A stretch of DNA of 64,000 nt from Termitidicoccus mucosus (GTDB lineage: Bacteria > Verrucomicrobiota > Verrucomicrobiia > Opitutales > Opitutaceae): positions 3,472,001-3,536,000 of the forward strand of contig NZ_CP109796.1 in the NCBI RefSeq assembly GCF_038725785.1. The letters run 5' to 3'. Of this stretch, positions 33,664 through 41,583 are shown one piece after another; position 1 is the first letter of the stretch, and each line of letters begins with the position of its first letter. The notes beneath the pieces are model-generated. The model ran no database searches, was not told where the DNA came from, and worked only from the letters and a program-made list of their open reading frames with translations. The position numbers were made by a program, and so were the translations under genes.

Positions 33664-36132
33664 TCAGTCATTCTCCCCGGAGACGGGCATCCCCAGTTTT
33701 CCAATGATTCCGCGCTTCAAGCGATCCCCTTCCATTTCAATGACACCGCAATCAAACCAAGCCCTGCATGGGTTGATATTTGTCGCGAATATCAAATTCC
33801 GCAAATCCCCGGCACCGACCAGCAAGATATGATTTTCCCGATTTGAGGGGTTCCGGCATATTGCCATGAACGCGGATTCGCCGGAGAAGGGACGCCCGCT
33901 TATTGCCAATTCGCCATTCCCCACTTTCACGGGCAGCCCCAACTCCAGTTTTTTCCAAACGCTGTTGCTTTCGGGATTCCCAACCAGAATCAATGATTTG
34001 GTTTTCAAGTCATCTTTCGTAACGTCCCTGTCTTTTTTTACAATAAAATCAGCGCCGTAAAACTGCCGGTTATACATCCCCGACAACAAGCGCATGGCCG
34101 CGCGGATGTGGAATGCGCCCCCCGGACCGGACGAAGCCCCCTCGACGACAATAAACGGGCGGGAAAATATCTCCGATATTGGACCGGCATAGCCGGATTC
34201 GTCGAGGCCATTGGCCGGGGCGCTGTCATGCCCGTCATTTTTGCAATGGGCCAGCCATCCAAAAATCATATCCCAAAGCTCCACACCGGTTGGACGCCTG
34301 CCCAGCAAATGCTTGATATCGTTCCGTAGAGGCAACGCTGCTTGCAAGAACTCTTCGGACAGCTTCATTTCCCCGTGGCCTTCCGTCCTTGAGCCATCGT
34401 TAAGAACAAATATATTAATCCCCGGATTATTAGCAACCCTCCCGGAAGGATTGATTGCCTCAAGCCACTCATCCAACGACCCCGGCGAATCTTTCTCGAT
34501 TGATGCTTTTCCGTCGAAAATCGCCCGATCATAAACGATGGCTGCAAAGCGTTTGGGATATTTCATAACCAGTCGCCCGGCGTAAAAGCCACCGCTGCAA
34601 ATCCCATAGAGACTTATCCTTGAGGCATCAATATTGTAATCTTTCTCAACGGCCCTTAACGCCTCCCCGGCATGAACGGATTCATACGACCAGCCCTCGG
34701 GGGCGTTTCTGTATCCAGGCCATAGAATTCCAACCCCGTGCTTCTCGGCGAACCTGCAAATTTGAACGGCATTGCGGTGCGACGCCATGAAGGGGCTCTC
34801 AATAAACGGCCTGCCCCTTGCGGATATGGCCGTCGGCATGATGAGCATCAGGGGAATGCCCCGGGCGCGCGTGTAATTTGACGGAATGTATAGTCGGTAG
34901 AATTGCCGGGAGCGGTCAATTTCAGAGGTAAATCCACGAATGTGCAATCCTGGGGTGTCCCTGGCATAATCTCCGGTGTTTCTTTCCCTCAGTTTCATCA
35001 ACTCTGACAGGCTTCCGAGCGTGTAAACAACCTTTTCCTGCCACGCACGGTTGTTTGCATCGTAATTTGATTTGTCCAAAAGAATCTTCCCTCGTATGAT
35101 CTGTGCCTCAATGTTGAGTTGAGCGCCATCGTCCCATGAGAACTTTGCGAGCGCGTTTTTCATATCCTCGAACACTCTCCGGGGGGAGCCCACCAAGAAA
35201 TACTCATAAGCCTCGTCCTTGTTCGATTTGTAGGAAATTTTATAGAATCCCTCGCCCAGATAATCCAGGCCATTTCGCAAGACACTGCCGCTTCTGAGGC
35301 TTTCTTTTTTCAGCACTATTTGGCCGGTCGCCATGTCATGAACTTCCACAGAGACGGCCAATCTGCCCAACAAATCATCCCATTTGAGCGTCGGAACCTC
35401 GCGATCGCTCGCCTTGGCATATATTTGTTTGTTTAAAAAGCCCCCCGTCGTATTCCACGCGGCTTGAAAATCCTTGGATTGATCCAGCGCCATCAACATC
35501 CGGAGCCTCGGAGGACCGGCTGGAGAGACGATTTTGATAAAACACATGTTCTCTCCCTCCTCCAGCGGAACGGGAATCAAGGAATTGATTCCAAGCTCCA
35601 CATTTTCCGTCGGCACCAGTTCCTTCACCAGCTTGGAATTGACATACACAGCAAGCCTATTGTCCGTGTCCACTTCGAGAATCGCAGTTTGACGCTGTGG
35701 CGAAATCGCACGGAATGCCATGGCCGACACCTGGCTGTCTTTCCATGATATTTTATTAAAATAAGCGTCCTCGGCGTCCAAACTCAACAATGCTGGCAAT
35801 GCCCCGTTTATTCCTGCCTCGCGGGCGGTCAATTTCAATCGCGCGCTGTCCCGCTCATAATTCAACCGGACAGTATCTTTCCATGAATTTCGACCATTCG
35901 CCTTAAAATCCGTGTCCCAAGAACCCAAAAAATTATACTTGGATATTTCGCATGCCCCCTTGCCAAGATCCATACTGACAATCTCCGTCTTTTCAAACCA
36001 CCGGGTCATCTCCCGGCCATCCCCGGCGTCCAGCGTGCTTATGCCAAAAATAACGAGGCAAATGTTTGCGGCAAGAATGCGCCCCGTTTTTGACACAAGA
36101 GGATTGAAGGAGTGTGTGATTTTCCAAGACAT
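33664..36132 (-). CDS. Large exported alpha/beta hydrolase (esterase-like) of uncertain substrate
   Basis: 822 residues with a signal peptide or anchor (GRILAANICLVIFGISTLDA). The first half is beta-rich with a PA14/galactose-binding flavour (FLGSWDTDFKANGRNSWKDT). Residues about 420-640 form an alpha/beta hydrolase: RLYIPSNYTRARGIPLMLIM, FAEKHGVGILWPGYRN, ISLYGICSGGFYAGRLVM with the nucleophile elbow G-I-C-S-G-G, and VYDRAIFDG. The rest is a beta domain (KSLILVGNPESNSVWKKLEL). This arrangement is found in predicted esterases of polysaccharide loci, for example PHB-depolymerase-like hydrolases. Acetyl or feruloyl ester removal is plausible but unproven. It lies 31 bases after the exported unknown at 36152 in transcription order. 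Confidence 0.65.
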   Translation of the reverse strand: MSWKITHSFNPLVSKTGRILAANICLVIFGISTLDAGDGREMTRWFEKTEIVSMDLGKGACEISKYNFLGSWDTDFKANGRNSWKDTVRLNYERDSARLKLTAREAGINGALPALLSLDAEDAYFNKISWKDSQVSAMAFRAISPQRQTAILEVDTDNRLAVYVNSKLVKELVPTENVELGINSLIPVPLEEGENMCFIKIVSPAGPPRLRMLMALDQSKDFQAAWNTTGGFLNKQIYAKASDREVPTLKWDDLLGRLAVSVEVHDMATGQIVLKKESLRSGSVLRNGLDYLGEGFYKISYKSNKDEAYEYFLVGSPRRVFEDMKNALAKFSWDDGAQLNIEAQIIRGKILLDKSNYDANNRAWQEKVVYTLGSLSELMKLRERNTGDYARDTPGLHIRGFTSEIDRSRQFYRLYIPSNYTRARGIPLMLIMPTAISARGRPFIESPFMASHRNAVQICRFAEKHGVGILWPGYRNAPEGWSYESVHAGEALRAVEKDYNIDASRISLYGICSGGFYAGRLVMKYPKRFAAIVYDRAIFDGKASIEKDSPGSLDEWLEAINPSGRVANNPGINIFVLNDGSRTEGHGEMKLSEEFLQAALPLRNDIKHLLGRRPTGVELWDMIFGWLAHCKNDGHDSAPANGLDESGYAGPISEIFSRPFIVVEGASSGPGGAFHIRAAMRLLSGMYNRQFYGADFIVKKDRDVTKDDLKTKSLILVGNPESNSVWKKLELGLPVKVGNGELAISGRPFSGESAFMAICRNPSNRENHILLVGAGDLRNLIFATNINPCRAWFDCGVIEMEGDRLKRGIIGKLGMPVSGEND

Positions 36133-36151
36133 TGTTAATTCAAATAGGTTT

Positions 36152-37201
36152 TCAGTCTGACGCGCCTTGGTGAGACGGTATATTCTCTAAAATTCTGCGC
36201 CCATCCGGCGCACGCTTGTAGCGCGCCCTGATTTCCCGATCCGGGAGGATTTGGACCAAGCCCTTGGCTGTCAGCCTCGTCTCGCTTACAAAGCCCTTTT
36301 TTTTATCCCTGATGACGATATAGTTGATTCCGACTTTTGTTCCATATTCATACGTAAAGTCGTTGTCCTCGCGAAGCGCGACCGGGGGATCGCCGAAACT
36401 GAAAACCTTGGCGGGATGCCTCCGTTCACGCCACGCATACTTGTTGCCATTGCCATTTTCGGTGCTCCAGCTTTTCAATAATAAATTTTCGTATTGCAAT
36501 GAGACGCTGCCGCAATCCCCCCCCTTGATCCTTGTGAGACAACAGTCGTCCGACCAAGACAGGACATTGCGTTTTGTATCCGAAAATTCCATAACTTGGA
36601 CGTATCCAAACTCGCAATATTCGATCTTTAATATTTGCCTGCCATTTCCCGCCGCGTCCAGCCGGGAAGCTTGGAGAATGGATTCCCTGTCGGTTGCAAA
36701 CACAACCAGACCCCAAACGGGGTCGGTGATCCTATCCAGCCATCCATTTTTATAGCACCATTCCTGTCCATTGGCATGGTTCAATCTTGCGCCAATGCCG
36801 TCCGGGGCGGCACGGACGAACCAGCCTGACACAGAATCCTTATAGGCGTTTATTTTATGGAAAGCAATTTTCCGCCCATCCGGTCTTATCCAAGTCATGT
36901 CCCCGCCTTTGTTTTGGTGAAGGCAAGTCCGCAAGCCTGTGATTTGCCATTCCGACTTGGCACCACGTTCGCGGGAAGGCGTCACTTTGTGTATCGCGAC
37001 AAACCTGAAACCGAGCTTGGACAATTCGGGAGTGGAACCCAGATTGAATCTCACACGGGGCAGCCCCCACAAGTCCACATGTCCCAGATTGTGCACAATC
37101 TGCGCGCTTATGGAATCCTCCCCGGCGCTGACACACGGCAAAAGTGTGCAGAAGAGCAACGGAAGCAATGTCAACCAGTAAGGCATGTCAAAACGAAGCA
37201 T
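36152..37201 (-). CDS. Exported protein of unknown function
   Basis: 349 residues from the ATG at 37199-37201, with a signal peptide (FDMPYWLTLLPLLFCTLLPC then VSAGEDS). The mature part is beta-strand-rich and contains repeated aromatic turns (YCEFGYVQVMEFSDTKRNVL, SWSDDCCLTRIKGGD). No catalytic motif or named domain is recognised; RHS/YD-like strands are a distant possibility. Its first 14 bases overlap the end of the O-antigen-ligase-like gene, so the two are probably translated from one message and may act together. Confidence 0.6.
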   Translation of the reverse strand: MLRFDMPYWLTLLPLLFCTLLPCVSAGEDSISAQIVHNLGHVDLWGLPRVRFNLGSTPELSKLGFRFVAIHKVTPSRERGAKSEWQITGLRTCLHQNKGGDMTWIRPDGRKIAFHKINAYKDSVSGWFVRAAPDGIGARLNHANGQEWCYKNGWLDRITDPVWGLVVFATDRESILQASRLDAAGNGRQILKIEYCEFGYVQVMEFSDTKRNVLSWSDDCCLTRIKGGDCGSVSLQYENLLLKSWSTENGNGNKYAWRERRHPAKVFSFGDPPVALREDNDFTYEYGTKVGINYIVIRDKKKGFVSETRLTAKGLVQILPDREIRARYKRAPDGRRILENIPSHQGASD

Positions 37202-38627
37202 TATTTGAGCAGGCAAACAACCGTCTCCAAAAAACAATATTTTCCCGCACGATAATTCGCTGCCCGAGTTGAGGGGAATAAACCGGCTTGATATTCATAG
37301 TGGTGGCCCAACGCCGCCACGGCAGACTGTGTTCCGAGGAATCCTGCTCCGGCAGGCATAGCAACAGCCTCGGGCAATCAATCTTGGCACCGTCGCCGCG
37401 ACGCGGCGGCGCGGTCGGGTGCAGCAAGACAATATTCCCGTCGTCATGAGGGGTGTCAAAAATGCGCGTGGCATGGAATCCCGCATAGATTCGTGGATTC
37501 CCCGAGGGCTTTTCTTCCCGTCCCGTAACATGCCACGGCGGATATATAATCGCACTCCGGACGGAAAACAACGGGGCGGCGGCTCTGATGGCGCGTCCGT
37601 AAAAAGGCCCGAAAACCGCCCCATCCGCCCAGATTTCCACCTGCGCGCGGGGATTGTCCGCGCCTCCCGGGTGCCCGCGTTTGCACAGCGTGACTTTATC
37701 GGTGGCGCTATCCTTGATTACCAACCATTCATAACGCCGAGACGCATGCCGACCTGCGCACCAAAGGGCAGCCGTGGCAGCACAGGAAACCAAAGCGGCC
37801 CGGAACAACGCGCCAAGGACGGCGCGCACCTGCGAACGGGCCGCGCCAACCACGATCAAAAACATCGCGAACAGAGGGAAGATCCATAGCAAGGGCTCCA
37901 TCCACAGGCTGCTCCAGACATTGGCCAATCCCCACGCAACCAGGCAGGCTCCGGCAGCCGCCATTAATAAGGAGTGCTCTCGTGTAACCGACAAAATGAC
38001 AAGAAACGCCAGCAGCAACACGGCAACCGCCAGCAGGTGCAGCCCGTATTCCACGGCGACATCCAGGTAGCTGTTGACAAAGCCGACCGGCCGCTCCGCC
38101 GCATCCAAGGATTGATACCAATTGGCATATGCAAGTCCCCCGTTCCGAAAACCCCAGCCATTAAAGGGCGAGTCGTGGACCATGGCAAGAGCGCCCCGCC
38201 ACATTTCCAAGCGGTTGGAAACGGACTTGTCCGTCGCGAGGTGTCCCGGCGAAAATCTTCCGACGGCCCCCACCAGCACCAGAAGCAGAGCGGCAACCGC
38301 AACGCGCGGCGCAATCGCCTTCAGGCATGCGGAAAGCCGGACCGGCCCGAGCCTGACGACAAAAAAGAACAAGGCCGCTCCGGCGGCGGCCATGAAACCG
38401 CCCCGCGAGCAGGTCTTTGCCAGCAAAAACCAAACCGTCAGCTCAAGCAAAAGCAGAAAAGGATGCGCATACCCAAGCGCACGATGTTCCTTCTTTTTGG
38501 CCGTGACAAAACCGGCAATTACCCAAACCAGAATTAAAACAAACACCAAAAATGCCGCCCATGCATTTGGATTGGGCCAGTAAACGCTCCATCTCAAATT
38601 TCCGTTGTGAAAATATTCGGAGGGCAT
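37188..38627 (-). CDS. O-antigen-ligase-like (Wzy_C) membrane protein with a novel C-terminal domain
   Basis: 479 residues. About eight transmembrane helices are visible: WAAFLVFVLILVWVIAGF, FLLLLELTVWFLLAKTC, MAAAGAALFFFVVRL and others. Between them lies the O-antigen ligase/polymerase loop LEMWRGALAMVHDSPFNGWG, FRNGG and VNSYLDVAVEYG, as in Wzy_C (conserved P-x-x-G-W-G and N-S-Y/H). The usual 150-200 N-terminal residues before WPNPNAWAAFL are absent, so it is short or truncated at the 5' end. The last about 170 residues form a soluble domain (EIWADGAVFGPFYGRAIRAA, RLLLCLPEQDSSEHSLPWRR) that I do not recognise. Known relatives transfer glycans to lipid A or proteins. It overlaps the next gene by 14 bases. 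Confidence 0.65.
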   Translation of the reverse strand: MPSEYFHNGNLRWSVYWPNPNAWAAFLVFVLILVWVIAGFVTAKKKEHRALGYAHPFLLLLELTVWFLLAKTCSRGGFMAAAGAALFFFVVRLGPVRLSACLKAIAPRVAVAALLLVLVGAVGRFSPGHLATDKSVSNRLEMWRGALAMVHDSPFNGWGFRNGGLAYANWYQSLDAAERPVGFVNSYLDVAVEYGLHLLAVAVLLLAFLVILSVTREHSLLMAAAGACLVAWGLANVWSSLWMEPLLWIFPLFAMFLIVVGAARSQVRAVLGALFRAALVSCAATAALWCAGRHASRRYEWLVIKDSATDKVTLCKRGHPGGADNPRAQVEIWADGAVFGPFYGRAIRAAAPLFSVRSAIIYPPWHVTGREEKPSGNPRIYAGFHATRIFDTPHDDGNIVLLHPTAPPRRGDGAKIDCPRLLLCLPEQDSSEHSLPWRRWATTMNIKPVYSPQLGQRIIVRENIVFWRRLFACSNNASF

Positions 38628-38638
38628 ATGCGGAGTTG

Positions 38639-39493
38639 CTATTTTTTATTTGCCACCTGCCTGCCTTCATTGCCGGTCAGTCCGCTCCATATCTGTTTCA
38701 GCACATCCATTTGCCGGGGGCTTAAAAAATCACCCGCCTCTTTTATTATCACTTCTTCTTTTGCGGATAGCATACGCGCTGATGCCTTGGCAATGCCGGG
38801 CGCGCGCGATCTGATATGCTCATTGGCCAGCATGACACCGTTGTCCTTGAAAAGGCGCACCATCTTATCGACATCTTCAGCGTCGAGTTCGCATCCCGAT
38901 TCTTTCATTTGCTCCGAAATGGAACCGGCCAGCTCCCTGCAAGGCTTTGTATCACGATAATAAACCAACGCCTCAAACACCTCGTCGCCAAGCGGCTCTC
39001 TCAGGTCGGATTCAAACTGCCGCCGCCGGGCATCCAGATTAGCCCTTCTGATCGCGGGATCAACATTCCGGTTCATCCCGCCTTGGCGCATCACATTACG
39101 GATTGTTTCCAAATCCCGTGCCAAGGCGGCGCAGATCAAGTTTTTTTTCTCCTCACTCATTGGATATTTTGAGAAAAATGCCCCGTATTCTTTTTCAAAT
39201 TCCGTCAGTCTGTTCGTACCTGTTGCGCCCTGCCTCCGGCTTGCGCCCGGATTTGTCATCCTAACGGCACTCCCATCGGGGTTGCCATATTGCTTGGGGT
39301 TCCGTCCTGACGCGGACCAGCCGTCCGTCCCATCTGGAATTGATCCACCCTTCGGGTGCTGCGGATTTCCGTTCGCGCCTGGAGGCAAAGCCCCGCCCTT
39401 CCCAGACGCGACCGCATGGAATATATTCATGGCAGCGCTGACCGTTAAAAGTGACAGCAGGATTATCACTGCCGGGATATATTTGATTTTCAT
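38639..39493 (-). CDS. Membrane-anchored helical protein, paralogue A
   Basis: 284 residues. An N-terminal anchor or signal (KIKYIPAVIILLSLLTVSAA) is followed by a Gly/Pro/Asn-rich low-complexity stretch (30-95) and then an all-helical domain: LTEFEKEYGAFFSKYPMSEE, KKNLICAALARDLETIRNVM, EPLGDEVFEALVYYRDTKPC, and a C-terminal AKEEVIIKEAGDFLSPRQMD. It aligns along its length with the next gene (39574-40557), sharing F-E-x-x-Y-x-A-F-F, SE-x-x-x-x-LI, E-A-x-V-Y-Y and the end I-x-P-x-Q. No catalytic motif is seen. The family is not recognised; it may be a periplasmic adaptor or inhibitor. Confidence 0.6.
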   Translation of the reverse strand: MKIKYIPAVIILLSLLTVSAAMNIFHAVASGKGGALPPGANGNPQHPKGGSIPDGTDGWSASGRNPKQYGNPDGSAVRMTNPGASRRQGATGTNRLTEFEKEYGAFFSKYPMSEEKKNLICAALARDLETIRNVMRQGGMNRNVDPAIRRANLDARRRQFESDLREPLGDEVFEALVYYRDTKPCRELAGSISEQMKESGCELDAEDVDKMVRLFKDNGVMLANEHIRSRAPGIAKASARMLSAKEEVIIKEAGDFLSPRQMDVLKQIWSGLTGNEGRQVANKK

Positions 39494-39573
39494 GATTAGT
39501 TATTAGTGCGTTGTTTTTCTTTCACCGTGACCGGTATTTTGCGCTGGCGCGCCTTGGGATTTCACAATAGCAT

Positions 39574-40557
39574 TTAGTTTTCCACTGACTCGCTATTTAT
39601 CTTGCTGACAAGGCCGTCCCAGTAGAATCTCATTGCCTCCGCTTGATTTGGATTTATGATCGCGCCAGCTTCCCTCATCACATTGCTCTCTGCGCTTGTG
39701 AGCGAACGTAAAATATTCTTGCTCGCATAAGGTATTCGCAACCTATACCACTCTTCATCGTAACGCACTCCGTTTTTTTTGAGAACATCGACCAGCAAAT
39801 CGACCTGATCAGCGCTTAGTTCCGACCCCGTCACGGCGATTTGTCCGGCGATTTCATTGGCCAGTCTTCGCTGACTCAGTGTTTTTTGATAATACACAAA
39901 CGCCTCGAATGTCTCGTCACCAATCGACCCTCGAAGAGCCTCCGCAAGCAGGCGCGCCCCTTCTTCCACATTCGCCATTCTGACTTCCATGTCCCCCTTT
40001 CCCAGCTCGCCCCGACGCATCAAGCTCAGGGTGAAATCGTTATTTTTATCCAAGGCTATCCGTATCAATTCCTGCTGACCTTCGCTTAGCGAGTGTTTTG
40101 CAAAAAACGCCGCATAGTCCCTTTCGAACCGCTGGATTGTCAGCGGTTTTTCACTTGTTGCGAATGGTTTTCCGCCATGGCCTTGAGATGTTTTTTTGCT
40201 GTTTTTGGCATCCTTGGCCCTGGCAATTGTCTTGGCGACAACATCGCTCCTTTCCTTGGAACCGGCACCAGCAGTCTTTCTCTTTGCGCCGTTATCTTTT
40301 GAGGACTGAAACAAATCTCGTCGTAGAGACAGATTGCCTTGGTTCACGTCCGCAAACCCCTTTGACCCATACCCGGAATTCCTGGCCTTCTCATCATTTT
40401 GCCTCTCGTCGTCCGAAGCACTCCCGGCGTAGCGCCAGCCTCCAAATGCATTCGCGAGCAGGCTGTTCCCAGACTTGACCGCATGGATGTTTACGGCGAC
40501 GCTGGCCGTCAACAGCAAGAGCAGGGTTGCCAAAATAAAAATATATTTAACTTTCAT
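39574..40557 (-). CDS. Membrane-anchored helical protein, paralogue B
   Basis: 327 residues from the ATG at 40555-40557; two earlier in-frame codons give MIIMKVKYIF and are unlikely. The signal/anchor is VKYIFILATLLLLLTASVAV. A charged, low-complexity region (50-150, GSKERSDVVAKTIARAKDAK) precedes the helical domain QRFERDYAAFFAKHSLSEGQ, QELIRIALDKNNDFTLSLMR, GSIGDETFEAFVYYQKTLSQ, ending TSAESNVMREAGAIINPNQA. Paralogous to the gene at 38639; 80 bases separate them. The pair probably arose by tandem duplication and perhaps form a heteromer. Function unknown. Confidence 0.6.
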   Translation of the reverse strand: MKVKYIFILATLLLLLTASVAVNIHAVKSGNSLLANAFGGWRYAGSASDDERQNDEKARNSGYGSKGFADVNQGNLSLRRDLFQSSKDNGAKRKTAGAGSKERSDVVAKTIARAKDAKNSKKTSQGHGGKPFATSEKPLTIQRFERDYAAFFAKHSLSEGQQELIRIALDKNNDFTLSLMRRGELGKGDMEVRMANVEEGARLLAEALRGSIGDETFEAFVYYQKTLSQRRLANEIAGQIAVTGSELSADQVDLLVDVLKKNGVRYDEEWYRLRIPYASKNILRSLTSAESNVMREAGAIINPNQAEAMRFYWDGLVSKINSESVEN

Positions 40558-40593
40558 GATGATCAATTATTGATATTCATAGGCAAGACCTTG

Positions 40594-41508
40594 TTATGCC
40601 ATGGAGGAACCACCTTCCAATTCCGCCAGCCACTCATTTAGAAGTTCGATTTCATCGTGTTTCGCCTCAATATTGAGGTTAAGATTCTGAATTTCTTGCG
40701 CGATTTCACTCAAATCAAACTCGATTGATGAGATATCAGATTGGGCATTCTCAATAATTTCACTCACATCGTCAAGATCCGCCAGCACCGCCTCTAGGGA
40801 ATCAACATATCCGAGCAATTCGGATTCCATCGCGTATATTATCCCGCTGAGATCATCCGCGTCGTTTTGAATATTCGAGATGCCTGTTTCCACCGCCTCC
40901 GCAGCCGACTCAGTTTGCTCGAGTTGCTGCTCATATCCGCCAATCTGGCTCTCAATCTGGCCCATCTCCACATAGATCATTTCCAACTCCACAGCTACAT
41001 ATTCCTCGTCCGACGCGTCGTAATCCCCGTTGTCCATCGCCGCTTCCAATGCATCGGCCTCGCCTTGCAGCTCATTAATTTGATCGTTCAGGATATCAAT
41101 GGTGTCCGTGATGTCTTGGATCTCCTCCAAGTATGCATCCAAAGTTTCGTTGGCGTCGGCTATTTGATCAAAAAGCGAATCATATAGGCTTTGGTAAGCA
41201 TCAATATCAGACTGTATTGTTTCAAGTTGTTGATCCAACCCGCCCTTTTCGGAATCTAGATTGGTCTGTGTGTCAAGCGCGTCATTCAGCAGCGCCTGTG
41301 CCAGAGCCAACTCACCTTCGAGACCGGATTTTTCAACCAAGGCGTCATCATACGCCTGCTGCAACTCAACGAGCTCATCATTGAGCCCGAATATCATCGC
41401 CCGCAACTCGTCCGCGGTCATGGCACCGCAGACCATCCCGAATGACATGCAAAGAAAAAGGCAAAACGTTGCCGACAGTTTTTTGTAAATGTTGATGTTG
41501 GTTTTCAT
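40594..41508 (-). CDS. Acidic exported coiled-coil protein
   Basis: 304 residues, signal peptide KLSATFCLFLCMSFGMVCGA. The mature protein is almost wholly heptad-type helix with many Glu, Asp, Leu, Ile and Gln: LQQAYDDALVEKSGLEGELA, IQDITDTIDILNDQINELQG, AKHDEIELLNEWLAELEGGS. It is strongly acidic with few basic residues. Such proteins form rods or tethers; periplasmic or surface location is expected. No family is recognised. It is the first gene of the lower-GC set transcribed toward the O-antigen-ligase-like gene. Confidence 0.65.
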   Translation of the reverse strand: MKTNINIYKKLSATFCLFLCMSFGMVCGAMTADELRAMIFGLNDELVELQQAYDDALVEKSGLEGELALAQALLNDALDTQTNLDSEKGGLDQQLETIQSDIDAYQSLYDSLFDQIADANETLDAYLEEIQDITDTIDILNDQINELQGEADALEAAMDNGDYDASDEEYVAVELEMIYVEMGQIESQIGGYEQQLEQTESAAEAVETGISNIQNDADDLSGIIYAMESELLGYVDSLEAVLADLDDVSEIIENAQSDISSIEFDLSEIAQEIQNLNLNIEAKHDEIELLNEWLAELEGGSSMA

Positions 41509-41583
41509 GGGTTTGATTTGGTTGGTGTTTAATTCTGAAAAATTTTGTTCATTCTGTCTAAAAATAAGATTCGGTTTTGTTGG

